Source: JAVBNU01 sp031551265
GTDB lineage: Bacteria > Cyanobacteriota > Vampirovibrionia > Gastranaerophilales > Gastranaerophilaceae
Direction: 5' to 3'
Length of the DNA stretch: 64,000 nucleotides
Assembly (NCBI GenBank): GCA_031551265.1
Contig: JAVBNU010000010.1
Span: 1 to 64,000 of the forward strand
Position numbers and translations under genes: made by a program
Shown: positions 26,116 to 33,630 of the stretch, piece by piece
How positions within the stretch are numbered: the first letter of the stretch is position 1
How the letters are laid out: every line of letters starts with the position of its first letter
The notes under the pieces: model-generated
Told to the model about the DNA's origin: nothing
Seen by the model: only the letters and a program-made list of their open reading frames with translations
Database searches by the model: none

Positions 26116-26799
26116 TTAGATTATATTTTCTTTGATTGCTTTGACGGCAGCTTGGACGCGGTCATCAACGCACAGTTTTTGTAAAATGCTACAAACATGC
26201 GCTTTTGCCGTGTGCACGCTGACTATTAATTCTTTCGCAATTTCAGTGTTGCTTTTGCCTTTGACCAAGAGTCTCAAAACCTCAAACTCACGTTCTGTCA
26301 ATTGTGCGCGTGCGTCAGTTATTTCAGCTGAGTTTTTGATGTTGAAATTATCAGGTTTCGGGAATAAATTCAGCGCAATTTTAGCTACAGCAGGGTCAAG
26401 CCAGCCTGCGCCCTGTGCTACGTTTTTGATTACTTCTGACAATGTTTTTGGGCTGATATCTTTCAGGCAATATGCATTTGCTCCTGCGCCAAGTGCAGCC
26501 ATAACTTCTTCTTCACGGTCGTGTGAAGTTAGGATTATGATGTACGTCTCGGGTGAAATTTCTCTTGTTTTTTGAGTTGCTTCCAGCCCGTTCATGCCCG
26601 GTAAACCTAAGTCCATCAGTACTACATCAGGTTTTAAATTTTTTATTACCTCAAGCCCTTTGACTGCATCCTCAGCCTCTCCAACTACTTTAATATGCTC
26701 GTATTCATTTAATGCTGAACGTAGACCTACTCGTGTTAACTTATAGTCTTCGATAATTACTACTTTTACTGTGTCCTGTTTTGTCTCAAGTGCTGTCAT
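26116..26799 (-). CDS. NarL/FixJ-type response regulator
   Basis: 227 residues. Receiver domain (about 11-130) with acidic pair E17-D18, phospho-acceptor D63 (VLMDLGLPG), T/S in ILTSHD and Lys in YCLKD. C-terminal LuxR-type HTH (about 165-225) with LTEREFEVLRLLVKGKSNTEIAKEL and HTAKAHVCSILQKL. A DNA-binding output regulator; the sensor kinase is not adjacent, so it is an orphan here. Followed upstream by a 465-base region with a dispersed repeat. Confidence 0.94.
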   Translation of the reverse strand: MTALETKQDTVKVVIIEDYKLTRVGLRSALNEYEHIKVVGEAEDAVKGLEVIKNLKPDVVLMDLGLPGMNGLEATQKTREISPETYIIILTSHDREEEVMAALGAGANAYCLKDISPKTLSEVIKNVAQGAGWLDPAVAKIALNLFPKPDNFNIKNSAEITDARAQLTEREFEVLRLLVKGKSNTEIAKELIVSVHTAKAHVCSILQKLCVDDRVQAAVKAIKENII

Positions 26800-26951
26800 G
26801 ATGCCTCCTGTATTAAATAACTTTTCAGATTTAAAACAATCTTATATAATCAGAGCGATTATAGATATTATCCAATTGGCTATACTTATTTTATTTGCAA
26901 TAGCCTGACTGGGGAATAGCCAATATGGAATCAGTATGCAGTATGCTTTTT

Positions 26952-27073
26952 TGACGTCCAGTGTCGAAGGAGCAAACCTCACTTTTCGTGAGGATTTGCA
27001 TCTTTTCACATCCGATAGGTCAACCTCAACACAAATCGAAAAAACCAATTTTTTGGATCGTGCAGAGGTCTTT
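26952..27073 (-). repeat. about 122-bp dispersed palindrome-rich element, copy B
   Basis: Inverted copy of 4611-4733. Between the response regulator start (26799) and the next gene (27265) there is otherwise no supported gene. Confidence 0.8.
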
Positions 27074-27264
27074 ATATTTAAGTAAAAACCAAACAATTTT
27101 AAAACGCTTGTGATTTAGTGTGAATTATTAACATATGTGAAGTTGAATTTTTCCTTGGTGTAGCAGTGTTTTTTCTGTTTATGCGAAATTTGTTTTCGAA
27201 AATGATTAAAGAATTTAAAAAATATTCCGATGATAAATTTGTTAGTGAAATGGAGTATTTAATT

Positions 27265-27744
27265 ATGTCACAAAACATTCCGGTCGTCGGAACCACATAC
27301 AACGTAAGCAATTACAGCTTTACACCAACGGGTAATAAGGATATTGATTTGAAAACATTCGCCGAAAAAAATGGTATGAGTGTTGCTGAAGCACAAAAGA
27401 TTCTTGAAAATGAATTTAGCACGCTGAATGCAGTAAATGAAACCAATGGACCAAGTATGTCAGGTGGGAAAGATGATGAAGTACAATTTAAAGAAGCTTC
27501 TGCTAAAGGACAAAGCTCAAGCAGCGGCGGTTTTGATATGCAAGCAATGCTTGAAGTTGCAGAACAAATGAACCTGAATACAACGATGATTGAAACATTG
27601 AGAGCAGGTGCGGATCAGTTAGCCGAGTTCTTTGAGTTAGCGCTTGGAGTTACTCAGGGCAACTCAACACAAGCGTATCAAGTAGCAATAACTTCGTTTA
27701 TTGAAGAAAATCTTGCTGCTCAAAAAGAAGAAGAACAAGAATAA
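27265..27744 (+). CDS. hypothetical protein, hydrophilic
   Basis: 159 residues from the ATG at 27265, which has GGAG 9 bases upstream. The in-frame extension to 27166 looks untranslated. The N-terminal third (IPVVGTTYNVSNYSF, IDLKTFAEKNGMSVAEAQKIL) suggests a small helix-turn-helix-like segment, then a Ser/Gly-rich linker, then a C-terminal helix pair (MQAMLEVAEQMNLNTTMIETLRAGADQLAEFFELAL). No signal peptide. Function unknown; followed by a good terminator. Confidence 0.65.
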   Translation: MSQNIPVVGTTYNVSNYSFTPTGNKDIDLKTFAEKNGMSVAEAQKILENEFSTLNAVNETNGPSMSGGKDDEVQFKEASAKGQSSSSGGFDMQAMLEVAEQMNLNTTMIETLRAGADQLAEFFELALGVTQGNSTQAYQVAITSFIEENLAAQKEEEQE

Positions 27745-27766
27745 AGTATATTAATCAACCCCTCAT

Positions 27767-27798
27767 AAAAAGCCGGCTAATATTACCGGCTTTTTTTG
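27767..27798 (+). terminator. rho-independent terminator
   Basis: AAAAAGCCGG-CTAATATTA-CCGGCTTTTTTT, just after the gene ending at 27744. Confidence 0.85.
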
Positions 27799-27819
27799 CA
27801 TTATGCTGCCCAATAAACT

Positions 27820-27921
27820 AGTCATCCCGTGCTTGACACGGGATCTATCTAACAAACAAGTGTAACTCTTGGCTGGCAGGATCCCGGATATTTTTCTGTG
27901 AAAAATTCCGGGATGACATGT
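27820..27921. repeat. GTCATCCCG/CGGGATGAC inverted repeat element
   Basis: About 100 bp bounded by TCATCCCGTG and CCGGGATGACA, with an internal hairpin (GGATCCCGGATAT...AATTCCGGGAT). A related, weaker element is at 31393-31562 (TCATGCTGAAC...TTCAGGATGACG). Intergenic, no ORF. Confidence 0.6.
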
Positions 27922-27937
27922 AGAAAAATTGATACAT

Positions 27938-27976
27938 AAAAAATAGACCCCCTCATGTTTTGAAGGAGTCTATTGA
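27938..27976 (-). terminator. terminator of ispH-rpsA
   Basis: On the minus strand AATAGACTCCTTCA and TGAGGGGGTCTATT form a long stem followed by TTTTTT, just 3' of the rpsA stop at 27992. Confidence 0.75.
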
Positions 27977-27991
27977 AATATTTTGTATCAA

Positions 27992-29059
27992 TTATTTTTT
28001 GATATCTTTAACGCTAAGTGCGATTCTGTGTTCTTGTGGTGTGAATTTTTTGATTAGAACTTCAACTTCATCACCTACGTTGTAGATTTCGAACGGGTTA
28101 GCGTTGTTTGGTTCCATTTCAGCTACAGGAAGTAAAGCTTCAACGCCCGGGAATATGTTAATAAACGCGCCGAAAGAAGTAATTTTGTTAACGGTGCCTT
28201 TGATTATTTGTCCTTCTTCGAATTTGTTTTCGATTTCTTCCCATGGGTTTTCGCCCATACGTTTCAAGCTTAAGCTGATTCTTTTCAGTGTGTTGTCTAT
28301 TTTCAAGATTCTAACTTCGATAGTATCACCCAACGTCAGAACATCTGAAGGGTGTTTAATACGCTGCCATGAAATTTCAGAGATTGGCAACAGGCCGTCA
28401 ACGCCGTTGATGTCAACGAATGCGCCGAAGTCTGTGATACGAACGATTTCGCCTTTAACGATTTGGTTCAGTTCTAAGTTAGCCAAAACATTGTCTACCA
28501 CTTGGTCACGTTGCTCAGCAAGAACTTGTCTTTGTGAGAAGATTAATTTGTTTTTCTTAGCGTCAGCTTCAAGGATTTTTACTTCAATTTCTTTGCCGAT
28601 TAAGCCGTCAAACGGTGTGCCTGTGCGTAATTGGCTTGCGGGGATGAAACCTCTCAACTCAGCAACTTCAACAATCACGCCGCCTTTAACCATAGCAACA
28701 ACAGTTGCGAGGATAGAATCGTTGTTCGCTTTCGCTCCTTGTAATGTTTGCCATGCTTGAGCATAGGAAACTTTTTTGAGTGAAACGTAAATATCATCGT
28801 GGTCGATGTCCGGTTCTTTTAAAACGTAAAATTCTCTTACGTCACCAACTTTTAAAATCTCGTTTATATTTTTGTCGGCTGAGCCTGTAACTTCTCTGTC
28901 CGGAAGAATTGCTTCAACTTTTGCTCCGATATCAACGAGAAAATAATCTTTTTCTCTTTTCACTACTTTGCCTTCGATTACGTCGGCAACGCTTAACTTT
29001 TTGCTGAAAGAGGCTTCTAAAAGCTTTTCAAATTCATCTAGTTGTACTGTTTTTGTCAT
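27992..29059 (-). CDS. rpsA: ribosomal protein S1 (four S1 domains)
   Basis: 355 residues. Binds mRNA at the 30S subunit to help initiation. Four S1/OB domains: about 22-88 (VIEGKVVKREKDYFLVDIGAKVEAILP), 105-170 (ILATVVAMVKGGVIVEVAELRGFIP), 190-260 (VKGEIVRITDFGAFVDINGVDGLLP) and 278-350 (IKGTVNKITSFGAFINIFPGVEALLP). E. coli S1 has six; cyanobacterial and Firmicute forms have fewer. 18 bases after ispH, an association seen in many bacteria, sometimes as a fusion. Confidence 0.93.
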   Translation of the reverse strand: MTKTVQLDEFEKLLEASFSKKLSVADVIEGKVVKREKDYFLVDIGAKVEAILPDREVTGSADKNINEILKVGDVREFYVLKEPDIDHDDIYVSLKKVSYAQAWQTLQGAKANNDSILATVVAMVKGGVIVEVAELRGFIPASQLRTGTPFDGLIGKEIEVKILEADAKKNKLIFSQRQVLAEQRDQVVDNVLANLELNQIVKGEIVRITDFGAFVDINGVDGLLPISEISWQRIKHPSDVLTLGDTIEVRILKIDNTLKRISLSLKRMGENPWEEIENKFEEGQIIKGTVNKITSFGAFINIFPGVEALLPVAEMEPNNANPFEIYNVGDEVEVLIKKFTPQEHRIALSVKDIKK

Positions 29060-29077
29060 TTTTATGTGTCCTTTCGT

Positions 29078-29974
29078 TTAATATGTATTTAATTTGTCTA
29101 AAACTTTTTTAATAATGTACTCCGGCGTTGAGGCACCCGCAGTTACACCTATTTTTTGCGCATTGATAATTTCGTTTTCATATGCCAACAATTCAATGTC
29201 GTCCTCGATATGGACTGTGGTTGTAATATCATGTAAGATTTCTGCCAGGTGCGTGGTGTTAGCGCTTTTTTTGCTGCCAACCACTATCATTAAGTCAGAC
29301 TGCTGCGCCAGCTCCTTTGCTTCACTCTGACGCAAGGCCGTTGAGGCGCATATGGTGTTAAAAATTTTTAATTCACTCGCGATAGACAGCAAATAGTTAG
29401 TTATTTCTTTCAAAATTTCGATACGTTGTGTGGTTTGTACAACAACGCCAACTTTTTTTTGCTCCCTAATTTGTGATTCGATTTTCCTAACGGCCTCAAT
29501 ATCAGGCACAACATAAACTTTTTGGCCATGAAGCTGCGCATTTGCAGTGATTGCAACAACCTCAGGATGCTCAGGTTTACCGATAATAATGAGTAAAAAC
29601 CCTTCAATTACTAGCTGTATTGCTTTTTGCTGTACTTTTTTTACGTCAGGGCATGTTAAGTCGGCAATCTCGCAGCCTTTGTGCTCTAATTCCTGAAAAA
29701 CCTTATCTGAAACGCCATGGCTTCGGATGACACAGATTCCTTTATTGTTGGCGCAGGCATCAATTGAGTGGACAGTTTTGATTCCCATGTTTTCAAGTTC
29801 TTGAATAACCTGAGAATTGTGGATTAGTTCACCCAGAACCCAAATATCTTTTTGAGGATTTTCAATTTTTAACTTTTTGGTTGTTTCAACTGCACGTTTT
29901 ACACCGTAGCAAAATCCTGCATGTTTGGCCAATATTATGTTTTTAGGTTTCGATTTTGTTTGATTGTTAGTCAA
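29078..29974 (-). CDS. ispH: 4-hydroxy-3-methylbut-2-enyl diphosphate reductase
   Basis: 298 residues. Last enzyme of the MEP isoprenoid pathway, an Fe-S reductase giving IPP and DMAPP. Cluster-binding cysteines are in AGFCYGVKRAV (about residue 22), LTCPDVKKVQ (about 104) and a third near TICASTALRQ (about 200). Also GELIHNSQV and VGSKKSANTTHL motifs. First gene of the ispH-rpsA unit. Confidence 0.95.
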   Translation of the reverse strand: MTNNQTKSKPKNIILAKHAGFCYGVKRAVETTKKLKIENPQKDIWVLGELIHNSQVIQELENMGIKTVHSIDACANNKGICVIRSHGVSDKVFQELEHKGCEIADLTCPDVKKVQQKAIQLVIEGFLLIIIGKPEHPEVVAITANAQLHGQKVYVVPDIEAVRKIESQIREQKKVGVVVQTTQRIEILKEITNYLLSIASELKIFNTICASTALRQSEAKELAQQSDLMIVVGSKKSANTTHLAEILHDITTTVHIEDDIELLAYENEIINAQKIGVTAGASTPEYIIKKVLDKLNTY

Positions 29975-30166
29975 ATTGACTCACATCCAATCTTTTGAAC
30001 TTGCAGAGCGGAAAACTCTACTGTAAGTAAATTTATATCACGCATATACTTTAATTTCAAGCAATCTGTCAAATATTGTAAAGAAGAGACAAGCATCTAC
30101 ACTGATTAAACGATGCAAATTGCCGTAGGTGCTTTAAAATTAAGGTAAGAGGGTCAGGAAAGAGCT

Positions 30167-30280
30167 ATGAAAACAATCAGCAACTTAATTTCAAATCAAC
30201 ATCCTGTAACAAGCTCGTGGATTGTAATCAATTTGATTGCGCTGGGCGTTTTGTTTGTGCTGCTCTCTAACATTTTATAA
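30167..30280 (+). CDS. small single-pass membrane protein
   Basis: 37 residues with AGGAAAG upstream. A polar N-terminus (about 15 residues) leads into one hydrophobic helix (WIVINLIALGVLFVLLS). Too short for family assignment. The preceding 190 bases between ispH and this ORF show no other gene. Could be a chance ORF, but the ribosome site and clean membrane segment support it. Confidence 0.5.
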   Translation: MKTISNLISNQHPVTSSWIVINLIALGVLFVLLSNIL

Positions 30281-30337
30281 TCTGTAGGTAGGATTAAAAA
30301 CCTTGATAAAGATGTTATTATTCTTATATATGAGAAT

Positions 30338-31342
30338 ATGAGCATAGTAATTGTGACGAATTTTAACGGACTTGGACATTTTTTTGCAAGATTTTTCAAC
30401 GCACCTCAGCAGCATCAAATGCCGCAAAATCCCAACGCGCCTGCAAACATGCCCGCTAATGCGCAAAATGTTAACAATGCAGGTGTGAACCCGCAGTTGA
30501 TGTGGCAAAGACTGGCTGATGCCCCTGCCCCTGTATTCATGAAAACATCTGATATTCTTCAAAACCAGCAAGAACTCGCTGCGCTTACGAATTCTGAAAC
30601 AACAAAATATTTGAAAGATGTCATGCAGCTGCCAAGAGAATTTTCCATGCTTATTGATACAATGCTGCAAAAAAACCAGTCGGGCTTAATCTCAATTAAC
30701 CAGCTCAAAGCTATGCTCCAGGCAAACGGCAAAAATGCACTGAATGATGTTGTTAAGGTTATTTCTGAAATGAGCCGTCAGGGAATTTATAAAACCGAAC
30801 AATTGAGTGAAATTTTAAAAATTATAAATAATGCAATACCGGGTCAAGATACAAATTCAGCGCAAGTTTTGAAGAATATAATTTTGCTTTATCTACCCTG
30901 GCTGCCGTTAGGGGCTAATATCGACTTTGAACTCAGGTTTGGCGCTGAAGGTCAAGATGGTGAAGCAACTGAAGGCTCTTATATTACTATAATTATCCAG
31001 ACCGTTCATTACGGGCTTATTAAAGTTATTTTGGCGCTTGATGTGGAAGACCAAACTAAAGTGTGTATGAAAATCAGCTGTCCCGAAGAATTTCCGAAGG
31101 ATGAGCTGCAAAAAAATATGTCTGAACAAACGCTGGCTTATAATGTGCAGACGTCGGTCCAGTATGAGACAATTAAGCTTCAGCGACAAAAACTCAAGGA
31201 TAACCAGCCAAAAGTCGACATGCACTCGTCAAATGAGATTAATCCGTATCTGATGATTGCAGCACAGTCGATAATCAGACAGATTATAGACATAGATAAG
31301 CGCGCAGAGCTGCAATCACGCAGAAAAAGCATGGTTGACTAG
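30338..31342 (+). CDS. FliK/hook-length-like hypothetical protein
   Basis: 334 residues. An Asn/Pro/Ala-rich N-terminus (20-60) precedes helices, then a central beta-rich segment (LLYLPWLPLGANIDFELRF, YITIIIQTVHYGLIKVILALD) that recalls the C-terminal domain of flagellar hook-length control proteins (LPxxLGxxxVxL). The C-terminal 70 residues are helical and Gln/Lys-rich. The flagellar operon is 10 kb away. The assignment rests on pattern only; it could be an unrelated protein. Confidence 0.45.
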   Translation: MSIVIVTNFNGLGHFFARFFNAPQQHQMPQNPNAPANMPANAQNVNNAGVNPQLMWQRLADAPAPVFMKTSDILQNQQELAALTNSETTKYLKDVMQLPREFSMLIDTMLQKNQSGLISINQLKAMLQANGKNALNDVVKVISEMSRQGIYKTEQLSEILKIINNAIPGQDTNSAQVLKNIILLYLPWLPLGANIDFELRFGAEGQDGEATEGSYITIIIQTVHYGLIKVILALDVEDQTKVCMKISCPEEFPKDELQKNMSEQTLAYNVQTSVQYETIKLQRQKLKDNQPKVDMHSSNEINPYLMIAAQSIIRQIIDIDKRAELQSRRKSMVD

Positions 31343-31392
31343 AGTTGTATGGCTCTTTTGTCGCCTACATGCTGATGGGGAACCCACCTTAC

Positions 31393-31562
31393 AGTTTTTC
31401 ACGTCATGCTGAACTTGTTTGTGGCGCCAACCCGGTTGCAGCATCTGTTGATTGGTGAATTTAAAATTGATTTTGTACATATGGTAAAAATAATAACCAA
31501 TCTCAAAAATGTAAACTGATTTCCACGTTGGTACAGATCCTGAAATAAATTCAGGATGACGT
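31393..31562. repeat. degenerate TCATGCTGAAC/TTCAGGATGACG repeat region
   Basis: Intergenic region 31343-31626 holds repeat debris: GGGGAACCCACCTTAC twice (about 31377 and 31580), an inverted element ending in ATTCAGGATGACGTG, and GGTGGGTCAAGGATAACCACC. No real gene seen; the ORF on the minus strand is repeat-derived. Confidence 0.5.
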
Positions 31563-31626
31563 GTGTTGGAAGCTGTTGGGGGAACCCACCTTACGACTTG
31601 GTGGGTCAAGGATAACCACCATAGGG

Positions 31627-31872
31627 TTAATAGCCATTTTGAATGAGTTGTTCGCATTTATTTTCCCAACGCGCAAACTTAAGTGCTAATACCACTCGGG
31701 GGAGCTTTGTATTTTTAATTTCATTTTCTACATATATGCAACGTATTCGCTTTTCCAGCATTCTTCGTTTTATGTTTAGTTTTTCTTCAATTTCCTTATT
31801 TTTATCCCCTTGCGCAATTAGCTCGACTATTTTTAAGTCTTTTTTACTTGATATGGTATTTGTTGATAGCAT
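31627..31872 (-). CDS. small LuxR-type HTH protein
   Basis: 81 residues from ATG 31872, with AAGGAGG 7 bases upstream (a TTG one codon earlier is too close). KIVELIAQGDKNKEIEEKLNIKRR followed by LEKRIRCIYVENEI matches the LuxR/GerE tetrahelical HTH, with no receiver or ligand domain. Probably a DNA-binding regulator. Divergent from the XRE gene at 32035, at the edge of a cluster of small regulators. Confidence 0.65.
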   Translation of the reverse strand: MLSTNTISSKKDLKIVELIAQGDKNKEIEEKLNIKRRMLEKRIRCIYVENEIKNTKLPRVVLALKFARWENKCEQLIQNGY

Positions 31873-32034
31873 CAATTTACCTCCTTATAAACTCAAAGCA
31901 TCATTACTATAAGTATAATTCTGTGATTTTTTTAATCTATCATCCATATGGGTATATTTATCTTGTTATGATAAATATTAAATATATCGTAATGGCATAT
32001 AGTAATAACTTGCAATTGTGTCTAAACTTTTAAC

Positions 32035-32358
32035 ATGAGCGTAAAGAAGGAATTTGGGAAAAGATTAAAATTTTTACGAAAGCAATTAATGCTCTCACAA
32101 GCGGAACTTGCCGAGATAGTTGGTGTTGAAAATTTGGCCATCAGCAGGATAGAAAGTGGCGAGCAGTTTGTTAAAGCTGAAACTTTGGATGGTATTAAAA
32201 AAGCATTAGAAGTGGATTATGCAAGTTTATTTGCATTTGATGATAAGTCTGAAATACAAAATAAAAAGCTCAAAAGTATTATGCTTCAACTTAAATCACT
32301 AGATGATAAGGCACTAGATTTCTTTTTGTCGACAATAAAATCTTATAAAAAAATGTAA
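32035..32358 (+). CDS. XRE-family HTH regulator
   Basis: 107 residues. HTH_3 domain (about 5-62): GKRLKFLRKQLMLSQAELAEIVGV then LAISRIESGEQFVKAETL. Short helical C-terminal tail (LKSLDDKALDFFLSTIKSY) that is likely a dimerisation part. Resembles phage- or TA-type repressors. Divergent from the LuxR-type gene; convergent with the short ORF at 32416. Confidence 0.88.
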   Translation: MSVKKEFGKRLKFLRKQLMLSQAELAEIVGVENLAISRIESGEQFVKAETLDGIKKALEVDYASLFAFDDKSEIQNKKLKSIMLQLKSLDDKALDFFLSTIKSYKKM

Positions 32359-32415
32359 GGTGGGTTTTGTTAACCCACCAAAACTAATATAGAAAACAAC
32401 CACTCGATTTTTGAG

Positions 32416-32583
32416 TTAATATGCGTTAATAAGTTCGGTCAGGTGTTCTTGAATATTTGATAGAATAGCCTTAGCCTGATTTTTTAGCAAATCATGACTG
32501 GTATTGTATTTGGAATAATTCACTAAACCGTCTAAATCTTTAATGTCTTCTTGTAGTGACTCAATTATATAACTTTTGGGCAT
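32416..32583 (-). CDS. 55-residue helical protein, paralogue of 38064
   Basis: 55 residues, two predicted helices, acidic. Over 60% identical to the ORF at 38064-38231 (both share KSYI-E-LQEDI and IQEHL/LQEHL-TELINA), which supports both being real genes since the flanks are unrelated. Divergent from the XRE gene at 32648, just as its paralogue is divergent from the small protein at 38353. Family unknown. Confidence 0.75.
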   Translation of the reverse strand: MPKSYIIESLQEDIKDLDGLVNYSKYNTSHDLLKNQAKAILSNIQEHLTELINAY

Positions 32584-32647
32584 GTTTTATACTTCTGAAT
32601 AATTCTTTTGGTTAATATATTAGGTATTTAATCATAATTTTGTGTAG

Positions 32648-32905
32648 ATGTCAAACATAATGTACAATATTATTAGTGTTATGGATAAAAGCAACGATAT
32701 AATGTTTAAAGTAGGATATAAAATCCGCTATGAACGCTCAAAGCTGGGCATTTCACAAGAAAAACTTGCAGAAATGTCTAATTTGAACAGGAATTTTGTT
32801 GGTATGATTGAGCGCGGCGAAGCCAATATCACTGTCAAACGGCTGGAGCGTATAGCCAGAGCGCTTAATCTTGATATTCGCGAGTTGTTCAACTTTAGCC
32901 TATGA
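32648..32905 (+). CDS. XRE-family HTH regulator
   Basis: 85 residues (74 if the ATG at 32681 is used; neither start has a good ribosome site). HTH_3: IRYERSKLGISQEKLAEMSNLNRNFVGMIERGEANITVKRLERIARAL, essentially a lone DNA-binding domain of the type found in phage-like repressors and restriction-modification controller (C) proteins. No restriction genes are adjacent. Divergent from the short helical ORF. Confidence 0.88.
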   Translation: MSNIMYNIISVMDKSNDIMFKVGYKIRYERSKLGISQEKLAEMSNLNRNFVGMIERGEANITVKRLERIARALNLDIRELFNFSL

Positions 32906-32909
32906 GAGT

Positions 32910-33029
32910 CTAGTATCTGTGCTTTTCGTTGTGTTCTTCCACCCAGACATACGTGCGATTAAAGACTGACTCAAAAGGATTGTAAGAGTAGTCCTTATCC
33001 GTAAAAGGATTCTGCGCTGCATGATTCAT
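32910..33029 (-). CDS. 39-residue hypothetical protein
   Basis: ATG at 33029 with GGAAGGTGA upstream. Polar, aromatic-rich (NPFTDKDYSYNPFESVFNRTYVWVEEHNEKHRY in two pieces), no membrane helix. Lies between two XRE genes on the minus strand. Supported by the ribosome site and composition only. Confidence 0.45.
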   Translation of the reverse strand: MNHAAQNPFTDKDYSYNPFESVFNRTYVWVEEHNEKHRY

Positions 33030-33193
33030 GGCTTTCACCTTCCACTTTATAAATTTTAAATCGTATAAAAATTTCATTATTCCGACCTATTTTAATTGAT
33101 AATTACATTATTGAATTAAACTGCTTAGGAAGGTATACCTAAAAGTACTATCTTGATATAGACTGAGGTAGTATTTTATCGGAAAAATGAAAT

Positions 33194-33526
33194 TTAGTCT
33201 TTGATGTTGAAAATATCAATAATCAGGAAAGCCTTTTTCAGTTGTTTTGCATCCAAAGTTCTGAGACTGTTTTTTATATCATTTAGCAGGGTTTCGTCAT
33301 TTTTTTTGTGATTATCATATCTTTTGAAAAAATAATCTTCTGAAACCTTAAAAATACTTGATAACTTTATAAGCACTTTACCTGACAAAAAAGTTTTGCC
33401 TGTCTCAAGCCTGCTGATGGAACGCGGTTGCAGGCCAATCTGTTCCGCAAGTTCTTCCTGTGTAAGATTTGCAGTGATGCGAAGTTCTTTTATTCTTTGG
33501 CCTATAATTTGATAAATATTTTCCAT
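33194..33526 (-). CDS. XRE-family HTH regulator
   Basis: 110 residues from ATG 33526; the longer TTG start at 33547 is less likely. HTH_3 domain: IGQRIKELRITANLTQEELAEQIGLQPRSISRLETGK, with a C-terminal helical tail ending in IDIFNIKD. The tail resembles in length that of the XRE protein at 32035. Third XRE gene within 1.5 kb. Confidence 0.88.
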   Translation of the reverse strand: MENIYQIIGQRIKELRITANLTQEELAEQIGLQPRSISRLETGKTFLSGKVLIKLSSIFKVSEDYFFKRYDNHKKNDETLLNDIKNSLRTLDAKQLKKAFLIIDIFNIKD

Positions 33527-33630
33527 GATTCCAGCATAGTATTTCAAGCTGTTATTTCTATTATTTCGCTTGTCTGATATAAGACATTTTATGACATATA
33601 GTTCATAAATAAAAGCATTGTTAATAATTG

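Noticed and set aside
26132..26575. 147-codon ORF opposite the response regulator
   Set aside because: The response regulator has all catalytic residues; the antisense frame is only long because of codon bias.
31316..31657. 113-codon ORF on the minus strand between the FliK-like gene and the LuxR-type gene
   Set aside because: Lies in repeat debris (GGGGAACCCACC, GATGACG elements) and overlaps the next gene; no ribosome site.
31627..33526. Prophage or integrated element
   Set aside because: Several repressor-like genes but no integrase, terminase, portal or structural gene and no attachment repeat found.
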